A DNA stretch of 5,569 bases from positions 1 through 5,569 of the forward strand of contig CAKUJT010000148.1 in NCBI GenBank assembly GCA_934661765.1. The letters are read 5' to 3'. Under the pieces are notes generated by a model. It did no database searches and was not told where the DNA came from. It was given only the letters and a program-made list of their open reading frames with translations. This DNA comes from an uncultured Senegalimassilia sp. (GTDB taxonomy: Bacteria; Actinomycetota; Coriobacteriia; Coriobacteriales; Eggerthellaceae). The translations under genes and the position numbers were made by a program. Of the stretch, positions 1 to 5,521 are shown piece after piece (position 1 is the stretch's first letter; the number at the start of each line of letters is the position of its first letter).

Positions 1-668
1 ACGATTTCTTCATCCAGATTGAACATTTGTCCAGATGCATCAACATCCGTCATCGGAAGTCCCTGACTCATCCGCTCCTTTTTCTGATTTTCTAAAGATT
101 TCAACTTTTGATTTTCACTCATTCTTGAATCGTAAAGATTCTGATACTGAGGAGTAAATTCTACATCTTCTCCTGCCTTTTCAAGTTGCCCTCTTTTCAC
201 GATCAGTTCTTCAATGGCTGCCTGTGCTTTTTTCGCTTTCTCTGTCAAATCCTGATATTCACCAGACAATCCTTTGTCTTCTCCCAAAACAGATAGACGC
301 TGCTGTTCTCTTTCTAGCTTACTCAAGGCTTTTTCTGCCGCATCAATATCTGATGATAAGTCTTTGTACTCTTCTGTATGTACTTTGATTCCTGCGGCAA
401 GCTGGGCTTGTTTTACATAATCTTTCATTGAGTCCTTTACTGATTGGGGAAGGCCGCCGGATTTTATATCAGACAGTGTCTTTTTTAAAGGATTGCCTGC
501 GGCAAGTTCTTCTTTGCCAAGTTTGTTTTTAAAATCAATGCCGCTCATTGCTTTTTTGATGGCATTAGAAGCTCTCTTGGCTTCTGCTTCGCTCTGACTC
601 ATCTCTCTTTTAAAATGCTTCGAGTCTCCTTCTATCGTAACCTTTAATTTTGCAAGGTCTTCACTCAC
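1..668 (-). CDS. Phage tail tape measure protein, N-terminal part (cut by window edge)
   Basis: The frame is open from a GTG at 668 to the window edge, giving 222 residues of a longer protein. The start is fixed by GGAGGTGG at 680-673, with the GGAGG core 7 bases before the GTG; the nearby ATG at 670 is followed at once by TGA. The sequence opens SEDLAKLKVTIEGDSKHFKR, a beginning I associate with tape measure proteins of Gram-positive siphoviruses. It then becomes highly charged, Ala/Glu/Lys/Leu-rich and predicted helical or coiled-coil (about residues 95-200), with a 37-residue periodicity (Tyr101, Tyr138, Tyr175). In known phages this protein sets tail length and is packed inside the tail tube. 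Its place directly after the frameshifted chaperone gene is the conserved order and supports the call. The catalytic or membrane-active C-terminal parts common in this family are outside the window. Confidence 0.88.
   Translation of the reverse strand, partial: MSEDLAKLKVTIEGDSKHFKREMSQSEAEAKRASNAIKKAMSGIDFKNKLGKEELAAGNPLKKTLSDIKSGGLPQSVKDSMKDYVKQAQLAAGIKVHTEEYKDLSSDIDAAEKALSKLEREQQRLSVLGEDKGLSGEYQDLTEKAKKAQAAIEELIVKRGQLEKAGEDVEFTPQYQNLYDSRMSENQKLKSLENQKKERMSQGLPMTDVDASGQMFNLDEEI
42..374 (-). repeat. Three 37-residue protein repeats in the tape measure protein
   Basis: Three consecutive 37-residue units (residues 99-135, 136-172, 173-209) align without gaps. Each has a Y-x-[DN]-L motif at unit positions 3-6 (YKDL, YQDL, YQNL), Leu at position 20 and Gly at position 31. 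Units 1 and 2 share about 11 of 37 identical residues, including GED at positions 31-33. Unit 3 is much more diverged, so the third copy is less certain. The repeat exists at protein level only; the DNA copies are not near-identical. Confidence 0.5.
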
Positions 669-672
669 ATTT

Positions 673-680
673 CCACCTCC
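673..680 (-). promoter_or_regulatory. Ribosome binding site deciding a GTG start for the tape measure gene
   Basis: GGAGGTGG lies just before AAATGTGAGT. The ATG at 670 opens a frame that stops immediately (ATG TGA). The GTG two bases later, at 668, opens the long frame at ideal spacing, so translation must begin at GTG. Confidence 0.8.
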
Positions 681-705
681 TTCCTTTCAAAAATAAAAGC
701 CCGGA

Positions 706-1481
706 TCACTCCCGGCTCTCAAATTGTGCGATACGTTTTTGCCAAGCTTCTTTGTATCGCTCTAATTCTTCCTGTTTTCTTCTTTCATCGTCTAATTCTT
801 TTTCTTTTGCAAATAGTTCAGGGTAATAATCCCATGCCTTTAATGTCCGCCCGTCTTCGGAAAAAGCAGCAGTCAGATTGCCGACAATCGTTTCTGCCAG
901 AATGAAGTTATCCCATATTGTCTGCTTTCTTTTTTCTTTTTCTCTTTTGTAATACGCCTCTAAACAATCAATGATTTCGTTCAGGGATAAGCTCCAGAAG
1001 CGTTCCGGACTGATGCCTGCATATAACGCCTCTGGATAAAGGTACATAAGATACTCTGTTGTGGTGGTTATTTCATCTCTTCCATGATGTCCTCCACCTG
1101 TTCCGCCGGGAAAAAACCCGAAACAACCAGTGTAGGGATAATGACTTTCGTATAAAGGCTAAACTGGTCTCCACCATCTTTCTCTGTCCATGTGTCATAC
1201 AGTTTTTTGATTTTTGTATAACTCATGTTATGCTCCCAGTTCTCCATCGCTGCTTGAATGATCGTCAGCATGACAGAGAGAGGTGGGATTTCATCAATCA
1301 TATTTATGATGTTCTGATGATATTTGTTCTCTACTCTTTCAACAGAGCCTGCCTGCAGTTTTAACTTGTAATCTCTTCCTGCTACTGTCCAATAGTGAAA
1401 AGGCTTTCTCTTTTTTTCAATCTCTACTACTTTTTCTTCTGTTTCATTCGCTTCATCTAATCCACCGATATTTTCGTTCAT
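706..1481 (-). CDS. Tail assembly chaperone G-T fusion made by -1 frameshift
   Basis: This is the predicted extended chaperone: 124 codons of the G frame (1481-1110), then a one-base slip back, then 134 codons of the -1 frame (1110-709) ending at TGA 708-706, for 258 residues. The -1 frame has no stop between the slip site and the downstream ORF and reads PGGTGGGHHGRDEITTTT into the T domain. The T part contains ISPERFWSLSLNEIIDCLEAY, resembling T-type regions of other Gram-positive phages, followed by a Lys/Glu-rich helical tail. The ATG at 1047 has no ribosome binding site before it, so frameshifting is the only plausible route of expression. By analogy with lambda gpG/gpGT (140 and 279 residues), the fusion would recruit tube subunits to the tape measure and be absent from the mature tail. 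The family assignment is inferred from position, length and frameshift. Confidence 0.82.
1068..1481 (-). CDS. Tail assembly chaperone G (unshifted product)
   Basis: This is a 137-residue protein starting at ATG 1481, six bases after AAGGAGG, and ending at TAA 1070-1068. The first 27 residues are charged and probably disordered. They are followed by a folded region with YKLKLQAGSVERVENKY (about 38-54), PPLSVMLTIIQAAMENW (66-82) and a C-terminal VIIPTLVVSGFFP (113-125). The SGFFP stretch sits exactly on the slippery site. Length and position, between the tail tube and tape measure genes, match lambda gpG-type chaperones. The protein is expected to be made in excess over the G-T fusion and to bind tape measure and tube protein during tail assembly. 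Translation is probably coupled to the tube gene, whose stop is 11 bases upstream. Confidence 0.85.
   Translation of the reverse strand: MNENIGGLDEANETEEKVVEIEKKRKPFHYWTVAGRDYKLKLQAGSVERVENKYHQNIINMIDEIPPLSVMLTIIQAAMENWEHNMSYTKIKKLYDTWTEKDGGDQFSLYTKVIIPTLVVSGFFPAEQVEDIMEEMK
1110..1119 (-). promoter_or_regulatory. Programmed -1 ribosomal frameshift site
   Basis: In the G frame the codons are TCG GGT TTT TTC CCG. This gives two overlapping canonical X-XXY-YYZ heptamers: G GGT TTT (1119-1113) and T TTT TTC (1116-1110). Slippage by -1 enters a frame that stays open to 706, while the zero frame stops 39 bases later at 1070-1068. The site lies inside a small palindrome, CGGG-T6-CCCG. A weak 5-bp pairing, GGTGG (1098-1094) with CCACC (1067-1063), could form downstream, but I see no strong stimulatory hairpin or pseudoknot. 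Confidence 0.82.
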
Positions 1482-1492
1482 CTTCTACCTCC

Positions 1493-1903
1493 TTATGCTG
1501 GATCTGTACGTTTGATTGACTGTACGGCAATAGTAGCTTCAAATTCAATCACTCCGTTAACTCCACCGCCGGTACGTTTCACTGCTACCTGTCCTGTAAA
1601 TTCTGTTATTGTCTTGTCTGGAAGTGTTTCCTGAAAAGTCAATACTGTTCCCTTATCCGCTGCCGCACTTAAAACTCTGTACGGAGATTCTGCTTTGGTA
1701 TTATCATACTTAAACTTGTACTTCATATCCGATAAATCCCCAATTCCCTTTTCATATACTTTATGGGAATCTGTTAAGCAGGTATTATCTACTTTTTCAA
1801 TATCTTCTCCCATTTCCGGGATTTCTTTTAATCCAGGAAGGTCCGTGAAAGGAGATTCGCTTTCTCCCGTTTTGTAACCTAACTTTGTTCCATTTGCTAA
1901 CAT
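1493..1903 (-). CDS. Major tail tube protein
   Basis: This is a 136-residue protein with ATG at 1903, seven bases after AAGGAGG, and TAA at 1495-1493. It begins with a short polar arm (MLANGTKLGYK) and a Gly/Pro/Asp-rich stretch (PFTDLPGLKEIPEMGED). Alternating beta-strand-like segments follow: YKFKYDNT, GTVLTFQETL, ITEFTGQVAVKR and GVIEFEATIAVQSIK. A small beta-rich protein with a flexible N-terminal arm, placed between the tail terminator and the chaperone pair, is typical of siphovirus tube proteins, which stack as hexameric rings around the tape measure. The C-terminal TGGGVNGVIEFEATIAV is like the last strands of other tube proteins. It is on the short side for the family. The call depends on gene order as much as on sequence. 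Confidence 0.8.
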   Translation of the reverse strand: MLANGTKLGYKTGESESPFTDLPGLKEIPEMGEDIEKVDNTCLTDSHKVYEKGIGDLSDMKYKFKYDNTKAESPYRVLSAAADKGTVLTFQETLPDKTITEFTGQVAVKRTGGGVNGVIEFEATIAVQSIKRTDPA

Positions 1904-1915
1904 ATATTCGCCTCC

Positions 1916-2272
1916 TTAATCCCAATATACAAGCTCAGAATCCATATCAATGATTCCCTCATATCGCATCTGTTTATGTTTGAGTCCTGAAGGGTCTGGT
2001 ACATCCATGCAGGCCGTTCGGACTAATCCAAGTGCTGCGATTTCTTTATCTACCTGCATCGCAGCTTCGGATGTACTCTTGTTATGCCAGATGTCAATAC
2101 GGTATCTGACCTTTGCTTTGTCTTCTTTGTTATCTGTACGCTCAAAGACGCTGTTATCCTCCTCGGTGTACTGAAGCACTGGGAACTGTGCCCAGTTTGC
2201 AGGATATACATCTGTGACGTTATCTGCTACTTTACACAATGCAGCGTAAATCTGGTCTTTTACGTTTTTCAT
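1916..2272 (-). CDS. Probable tail terminator / tail completion protein
   Basis: This is a 118-residue protein. Its ATG at 2272 directly follows the TAA of the gp10-like gene (2275-2273), with AAAGGA inside the end of that gene as ribosome binding site, so the two are probably translationally coupled. It opens with an amphipathic helix (VKDQIYAALCKVADN), then YPANWAQFPVLQYTEEDN, a strand-rich core (KVRYRIDIWHN), a second helix (SEAAMQVDKEIAALGL), and a final segment, MRYEGIIDMDSELVYWD. This alternating pattern and size match small proteins that cap the tail tube and join it to the head-closure complex. The assignment rests mainly on its slot between gp10-like and tube genes; I see no decisive motif. 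Confidence 0.68.
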   Translation of the reverse strand: MKNVKDQIYAALCKVADNVTDVYPANWAQFPVLQYTEEDNSVFERTDNKEDKAKVRYRIDIWHNKSTSEAAMQVDKEIAALGLVRTACMDVPDPSGLKHKQMRYEGIIDMDSELVYWD

Positions 2273-2782
2273 TTATTTTCCTTTCATTTCTGCCCTAAAT
2301 CCCGTTCTGAATGCACTTAAGACTTCTTTTTCATTGTCTTTTAAAGCGGGGTACATGAAGGGATAAGCAGGATTACCAGTGCACTGATAAAACCTTCCCT
2401 TTGAAGTATCAATGTAAAACCAGTGGTATTTTTCTGCTACCCTTCTATCTACCTGGCTTTCATGAATCCACCACGGAGACATCTTATAGGCTGGAGAGAT
2501 GTCTGGGGAAATCCCTGCATGATGTTCCTGCCCCTTTTTGCCGGTGCCAAACTCAATATACGGGGCATACGCTTTATTTGTGTAACATATGCCCTGTATG
2601 GTGTCACCGTTTTGTCTTATTTCCGTATGGATGCTCTGTCTAAGTTCTCCGGTATCTTCATGGCAATTTAAGACTGCTGCTGATCTGACTATCTCAATTG
2701 CTTGTGCTGTTGCTTCTGTGAGATTCGTTTGTGCAAGTTCTCTTAGCTTTCTGCCGAGTTCTTCCATTCCTTCTACTGCCAT
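2273..2782 (-). CDS. HK97 gp10-like head-tail joining protein
   Basis: This is a 169-residue protein with ATG at 2782 after GGAGGTGG; it overlaps the end of the upstream gene by 10 bases. Family hallmarks are visible. An N-terminal helix carries GMEELGRKLREL, then come DTGELRQSI at residues 43-51, YAPYIEFGTGKKG at 72-84, and PFMYPALKDNEKEVL near 141-155. These match the HK97 gp10-like family of neck or tail-joining proteins, found between the connector/closure genes and the tail terminator. Residues about 90-138 form an insertion rich in aromatics (SPWWIHESQ, KYHWFYIDTSKGRFYQC). This insertion makes the protein longer than compact members of about 110-140 residues. The exact virion location of this family varies between phages and is not settled by sequence. 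Confidence 0.88.
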   Translation of the reverse strand: MAVEGMEELGRKLRELAQTNLTEATAQAIEIVRSAAVLNCHEDTGELRQSIHTEIRQNGDTIQGICYTNKAYAPYIEFGTGKKGQEHHAGISPDISPAYKMSPWWIHESQVDRRVAEKYHWFYIDTSKGRFYQCTGNPAYPFMYPALKDNEKEVLSAFRTGFRAEMKGK

Positions 2783-3252
2783 AGGCTTTCCACCTCCAGC
2801 GTGAGAAAACGATATGGTTTTATCGCTACGACTTTATGGTCTGCTTTGTAGACGATCCTTGTTTTCGTGTGAAAAAGAACCGCTTTGCCACCTAAAATAA
2901 GAGCTTTGCCACCGATACATAATAGTTTCGGTTCGAAAGCTCTTTCTTTTTCTATCGCCTGATAGAGACTGATTCCATCAAGTTCCTGAATGTCAATGCC
3001 ACTATCAAGAATATAGTGCAGGTGTCCATCTTCGTCTGGTTCGATTCTGTAACCTTCTGCTATGCGAAGATTCTTGATATAGTTTAAGCGACTGCCATAT
3101 TGTTCCGCCTGTACTTTGCCGGATGCCGGCCAAAATTCTCCCCGGAACGGCATATCTAAATCGTACCGTTCTGTTACGCAGCCTTCGTTATCTTTTTCTA
3201 CAATCCTCTTTCGGTGGTAATATGTATGCAGTCTATTCTCCCGAAGCCTCAT
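2773..3252 (-). CDS. Probable head-closure (head-tail joining) protein
   Basis: The frame could be extended to a GTG at 3270, but the ATG at 3252 has GGGAGG exactly eight bases upstream, giving 159 residues and a 20-base overlap with the connector gene. A positively charged start (MRLRENRLHTYYHRKR) is followed by FRGEFWPASGKVQAEQYGSR (residues 37-56) and NLRIAEGYRIEPDEDG. The P-A-S-G-K-x-Q-x-E-x-Y-G pattern recurs, as I recall, in small proteins at this position in clostridial phages. A later hydrophobic part, CIGGKALILGGKAVLFH, and a C-terminal KPYRFLTLEVESLW complete it. Position directly after the connector suggests the closure ring that seals the filled head, but the function is inferred from order. 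The TAG stop is at 2775-2773. Confidence 0.68.
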   Translation of the reverse strand: MRLRENRLHTYYHRKRIVEKDNEGCVTERYDLDMPFRGEFWPASGKVQAEQYGSRLNYIKNLRIAEGYRIEPDEDGHLHYILDSGIDIQELDGISLYQAIEKERAFEPKLLCIGGKALILGGKAVLFHTKTRIVYKADHKVVAIKPYRFLTLEVESLWQ

Positions 3253-3550
3253 AAACTTTTCCTCCCACACGAGCGAGCCGGTAACGGTTTAAAATATCAT
3301 AAATCTGTTTTGGTGCATCATCAAAACTATATGACTCCCCGCCCTCACTCCGGCTCTTTTCCCCTTCTGTTCCCCGTCTGTTATAAGCAATCAGAGCAAG
3401 ATCCCTCATCGGTTTTCTTAACTGTGGAGTCAAGTTCTTTCTGTTTGTGTAAGAAAGAACCGTTTCTTTTGCATTCTCTAATAGAACTCCTAATAGAGAT
3501 TCGTCTGTGCATCCCGTAAGGACTTTTAAGATTTCCACATCTTCTGGCAC
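3233..3550 (-). CDS. Head-tail connector protein (HK97 gp6-like)
   Basis: This is a 105-residue protein beginning at GTG 3550 with AAGGAGG six bases upstream. The overlapping ATG at 3552 belongs to another frame that stops after eight codons. The protein is mostly helical: EDVEILKVLTGCTDESLLGVLLENAKETVLSYTNR, then LRKPMRDLALIAYNRRGTEGEKSRSEGGESYSFD, ending with a helix PKQIYDILNRYRL. The pattern of acidic first helix, 'AKETVLSYTNR', a middle helix ending in AYNRRGTEGEKSRSEGG, and 'Y.FDD.P..I...LN.YR' is characteristic of gp6/gp15-type connectors, which form a ring below the portal after DNA packaging. It lies immediately after the small Rho_N-type gene and overlaps the closure gene by 20 bases, so the three are probably co-translated. 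Confidence 0.87.
   Translation of the reverse strand: MPEDVEILKVLTGCTDESLLGVLLENAKETVLSYTNRKNLTPQLRKPMRDLALIAYNRRGTEGEKSRSEGGESYSFDDAPKQIYDILNRYRLARVGGKVYEASGE
3261..3266 (-). promoter_or_regulatory. Ribosome binding site fixing the head-closure start
   Basis: GGGAGG with an 8-base spacer (AAAAGTTT) precedes ATG 3252. It lies inside the longer GTG-initiated reading frame (GTG TGG GAG GAA), which therefore is not the likely start. It also lies inside the last codons of the connector gene. Confidence 0.8.
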
Positions 3551-3551
3551 A

Positions 3552-3839
3552 TTATTCCTCCTTTAAGACATCAATAAGCTGCTGCTTATTTAAAGAACTC
3601 GTCCCCTCTAAGCCTTTTGACTTTGCAAGTTCTTTTAATTCCTGTACGGTAAGTTCTTCTAAGTTCTGTGTAGGTTCTGTAATTTCTTCCCCAGATGCAG
3701 CTTCTTCTTCCTCTGAAATATTCTCCGTTGGGTCAGAGGGGATTTCTTCTGTCTCTAATTCGGCATAGCCTTTGTTTTTCCACTTCTGGATGTCTGCACC
3801 TTCCGCTTCTCTTTCTACATTTTCATTGATCAATCTCAT
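3552..3839 (-). CDS. Small acidic phage protein with C-terminal Rho_N/HeH-like module
   Basis: This is a 95-residue protein whose ATG shares a base with the capsid stop (TAATG, 3841-3837), with AAGGAGG at the capsid gene's end; strong translational coupling is expected. It has three parts. Residues 1-28 (MRLINENVEREAEGADIQKW and following) form a small N-terminal region of a type often seen in post-capsid phage genes. Residues 29-58 are an acidic, Glu/Pro/Thr-rich linker. Residues 60-95 carry LTVQELKELAKSKGLEG and LNKQQLIDVLKEE, the helix-extended-loop-helix pattern shared by Rho N-terminal, SAP and HeH/LEM domains, which in other proteins bind nucleic acid. Genes of this shape commonly sit between the coat protein and connector in Firmicutes phages. 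The role is unknown; a head-associated or DNA-contacting accessory function is inference. Confidence 0.8.
   Translation of the reverse strand: MRLINENVEREAEGADIQKWKNKGYAELETEEIPSDPTENISEEEEAASGEEITEPTQNLEELTVQELKELAKSKGLEGTSSLNKQQLIDVLKEE
3557..3563 (-). promoter_or_regulatory. Ribosome binding site deciding a GTG start for the connector
   Basis: AAGGAGG is followed by AATAAT and GTG 3550. The TAA of the upstream gene and an out-of-frame ATG (3552) are embedded in the spacer. Only the GTG opens the connector frame. Confidence 0.75.
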
Positions 3840-4768
3840 TATGATGCCTCCTTGATGCTGATATAGATAGAATCTAATTTGTTATCTAATACCCAGATAT
3901 CATGGAAACGTCTGTAATCCATCTGCCAAGCGTTTAACTTCTGGTTCACGTTCGGGTCAAAGATACGCATGATATCCTGTTTTGTGACTGCGATCGGTGT
4001 GGTTGTCGGGCAAACGAAGAAGTTTAAGTTCTTTGCAGAAGTTCCTTTTTCATAGCCACCTTTTTCCTGTCCTGCTGTCTTTCCATCATTAATCTTGATT
4101 GCACTATACATTCGATTGGAAGGTGTTGAGATAATCGGTACATTATCTACAGATGGCACCTGCGTCTGAATTCCAGCTTTCGAAAAAGTAACTGCTGTAA
4201 TCTTGCCCGAAAGCTCCAATTCCAATTCCATAATAAATTCCGATGTTGCCTGACAGATTAAAGGTCCATTATAATAATCGCGTACTGCTTTAATCCCTTC
4301 TTTAAGTTTGCGAAGGGCAGAAGTTCCAGTTGCTCCAGGTGTGTAACCTTTACCAATCATGCCAGCTTTATTTGCTGTAAGAACTTCTGTTGCAATCTTG
4401 GAGATACGATAGGCATCAATCTCCGGAATTACCTGTGTTCTCTGAAACTCTCCCATGGCCGCTCCAGCCGTTGTTACGAAATTATTTTCATCCACATCCA
4501 TTGGATCTAACTGAAATAAACGACCTCTATCCTGTGTCATTTTTCTAGTTTCGTATTCCAGTGTTATGGAGCCCTTCTGGTATCCATTGTCACGGTCATA
4601 ATCTCCCATGCCCTGAATGCTCATTTTAGGGATTTTTACTTCTGCTCCACCGCTATACTTTACCTGACCGGCATTTGCGTCCATCCAGCCGGTTGTTGCT
4701 TCCTGAACTGCAATCTTATCAAGCTGTGTCTGAAATAAAGTTGCAGTTGCTAATGTATTAAGTGCCAT
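3839..4768 (-). CDS. Major capsid protein (HK97-fold)
   Basis: This is a 309-residue protein with ATG at 4768 following AGGAG in AAAAAAGGAGAGTGAG. It opens MALNTLATATLFQTQLDKIA, then VKYSGGAEVKIPKMSIQGMG and GDYDRDNGYQKGSITLEYET (about 55-74), which looks like the extended E-loop region of HK97-fold coats. RKMTQDRGRLFQLDPMDVDE and a long helix (EFQRTQVIPEIDAYRISKIA, about 107-126) follow. The A-domain-like part spans about 165-260, and the C-terminal strand region runs VTKQDIMRIFDPNVNQKLNA to YISIKEAS. This set of motifs is typical of capsid proteins from clostridial siphophages that use a separate scaffold rather than an N-terminal delta domain. There is no cleavable pro-domain visible. Its position just after the scaffold gene supports the call. 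A short Glu-Leu run (MELELELSG, 180-188) is the only low-complexity spot. Confidence 0.93.
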   Translation of the reverse strand: MALNTLATATLFQTQLDKIAVQEATTGWMDANAGQVKYSGGAEVKIPKMSIQGMGDYDRDNGYQKGSITLEYETRKMTQDRGRLFQLDPMDVDENNFVTTAGAAMGEFQRTQVIPEIDAYRISKIATEVLTANKAGMIGKGYTPGATGTSALRKLKEGIKAVRDYYNGPLICQATSEFIMELELELSGKITAVTFSKAGIQTQVPSVDNVPIISTPSNRMYSAIKINDGKTAGQEKGGYEKGTSAKNLNFFVCPTTTPIAVTKQDIMRIFDPNVNQKLNAWQMDYRRFHDIWVLDNKLDSIYISIKEAS

Positions 4769-4787
4769 ATATTCTCACTCTCCTTTT

Positions 4788-5399
4788 TTAGTTGTAAATA
4801 CCCATCATTGCATTGTATACCTGCTTTTCAAGGTTGTCCTGTCCACCTGTCTCTGTTGCTTTCTTTGGCGGCTTATCGCCTTTTAATTTTTCATCGACTG
4901 CTGCTTCTACCGCCTTCTGGAAGGTATCTTTTACGGTCTGCATTGACTTTTTACAAGAATCTGCATCCGTATAATCAAGAACCTCTGCAAGTTCTACCGG
5001 GAGACCATCAGAAGTTAAGGTATTTTTTGCTTCTGCCATCAGTTCCGCTCTTGCCACTTTCTGCTCTCTTTCAGAAAGTTCTTTGTCTTTCTTATTCTGC
5101 ATGTAAGTTTTCTGTTCATCTTTTGTCATTTTAGCCAGTTTTTCCGCTTCGGAAAGTTTGTCATCCGCCAGTGCCTGCCACTTCTCCTGAGCGTTTGTTA
5201 CCGCCGTATTAACTGCTTTCTGAACCCGTCTGTCAAACTCTGCCTGATTCCCTTCCTGTGCTAAAAAATCGTCAAAAGAAACTGGTTCCGCTCCGGCTCC
5301 GCCATCGTCCCCACCCTCGGGTCCGCCACCGTTTCCTCCTGAATCACCAAAAAACTGTAATCTCATTTTCATTTTGTGTTCGTGTTTAAATTCTTTCAT
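4788..5399 (-). CDS. Capsid scaffold protein (phage GP20 / DUF4355-like)
   Basis: The frame can be extended to a TTG at 5423, but ATG 5399 with AAGGA six bases upstream is the credible start, giving 203 residues. A basic N-terminus leads into MRLQFFGD (residues 12-19), close to the 'LQFF' leader seen in many Firmicutes phage scaffold and capsid proteins. Next is a Gly/Asp-rich linker (about 19-37), then FDDFLAQEGNQAEFDRRVQK, and a long charged coiled coil (about 55-125) with DKLSEAEKLAKMTKDEQ and KELSEREQKVARAELMAEAK. GLPVELAEVLDYTDADSCKK (132-151) is the strongest family signature. The C-terminus, QVYNAMMGIYN, likely touches the coat protein. Scaffolds of this type fill the procapsid, guide coat assembly and leave before maturation. 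It precedes the capsid gene by 19 bases. Confidence 0.9.
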   Translation of the reverse strand: MKEFKHEHKMKMRLQFFGDSGGNGGGPEGGDDGGAGAEPVSFDDFLAQEGNQAEFDRRVQKAVNTAVTNAQEKWQALADDKLSEAEKLAKMTKDEQKTYMQNKKDKELSEREQKVARAELMAEAKNTLTSDGLPVELAEVLDYTDADSCKKSMQTVKDTFQKAVEAAVDEKLKGDKPPKKATETGGQDNLEKQVYNAMMGIYN

Positions 5400-5405
5400 T
5401 GTTCT

Positions 5406-5410
5406 TCCTT
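5406..5410 (-). promoter_or_regulatory. Ribosome binding site fixing the scaffold start
   Basis: AAGGA with a 6-base spacer precedes ATG 5399. The upstream in-frame TTG at 5423 would place this site inside the coding region and has no good ribosome binding site of its own. Confidence 0.7.
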
Positions 5411-5499
5411 TCCGCCCAGCCAATTCACGCTTGTGCCCAGGCCATTCAGTTTTGAAGTTGCCCGTTTCTTTAACGTCTGACGGAAAAAGACATAAAAAT

Positions 5500-5521
5500 A
5501 AGACGCTTCACCCTGCGTCTT
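5500..5521 (-). terminator. Terminator-like hairpin between the upstream head genes and the scaffold gene
   Basis: On the minus strand AAGACGC (5521-5515) and GCGTCTT (5506-5500) form a perfect 7-bp stem with loop AGGGTGAA. It is followed by ATTTTTATGTCTTTTT, an interrupted T tract. The stem is short and only moderately GC-rich, so termination is probably partial. On the plus strand the T tract is short (TTTT) and there is no gene to end, so the minus-strand reading is favoured. Confidence 0.55.

Noticed and set aside
681..705. Gap between chaperone and tape measure genes as a regulatory region
   Set aside because: Only about 25 bases, lacking any hairpin or repeat; it is simply the spacer before the ribosome binding site.
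706..1047. Independent gene starting at ATG 1047
   Set aside because: No ribosome binding site precedes the ATG, the frame is open upstream to the slippery heptamers, and family precedent points to frameshift expression.
1107..1120. CGGG-A6-CCCG palindrome as a transcription terminator
   Set aside because: The stem is only 4 bp with no following T tract on either strand, and it lies inside a coding gene; the T run is explained by the slippery site.
1059..2804. Plus-strand ORFs of 60-101 codons at 1059-1364, 1695-1877, 1950-2320 and 2401-2804
   Set aside because: Each lies fully opposite well-supported minus-strand phage genes, lacks a good ribosome binding site, and encodes Cys/Ser/Leu/Phe-rich sequence typical of antisense shadows.
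3620..3680. Repeated AAGTTCTT words as a DNA repeat
   Set aside because: They are explained by repeated Glu-Leu codons in the small acidic protein and occur without fixed spacing.
5470..5511. Thirteen-codon mini-ORF (GTG 5511 to TAA 5470) as a leader peptide gene
   Set aside because: No properly spaced ribosome binding site, and an ORF this short is expected by chance; kept only as a side note in the leader finding.
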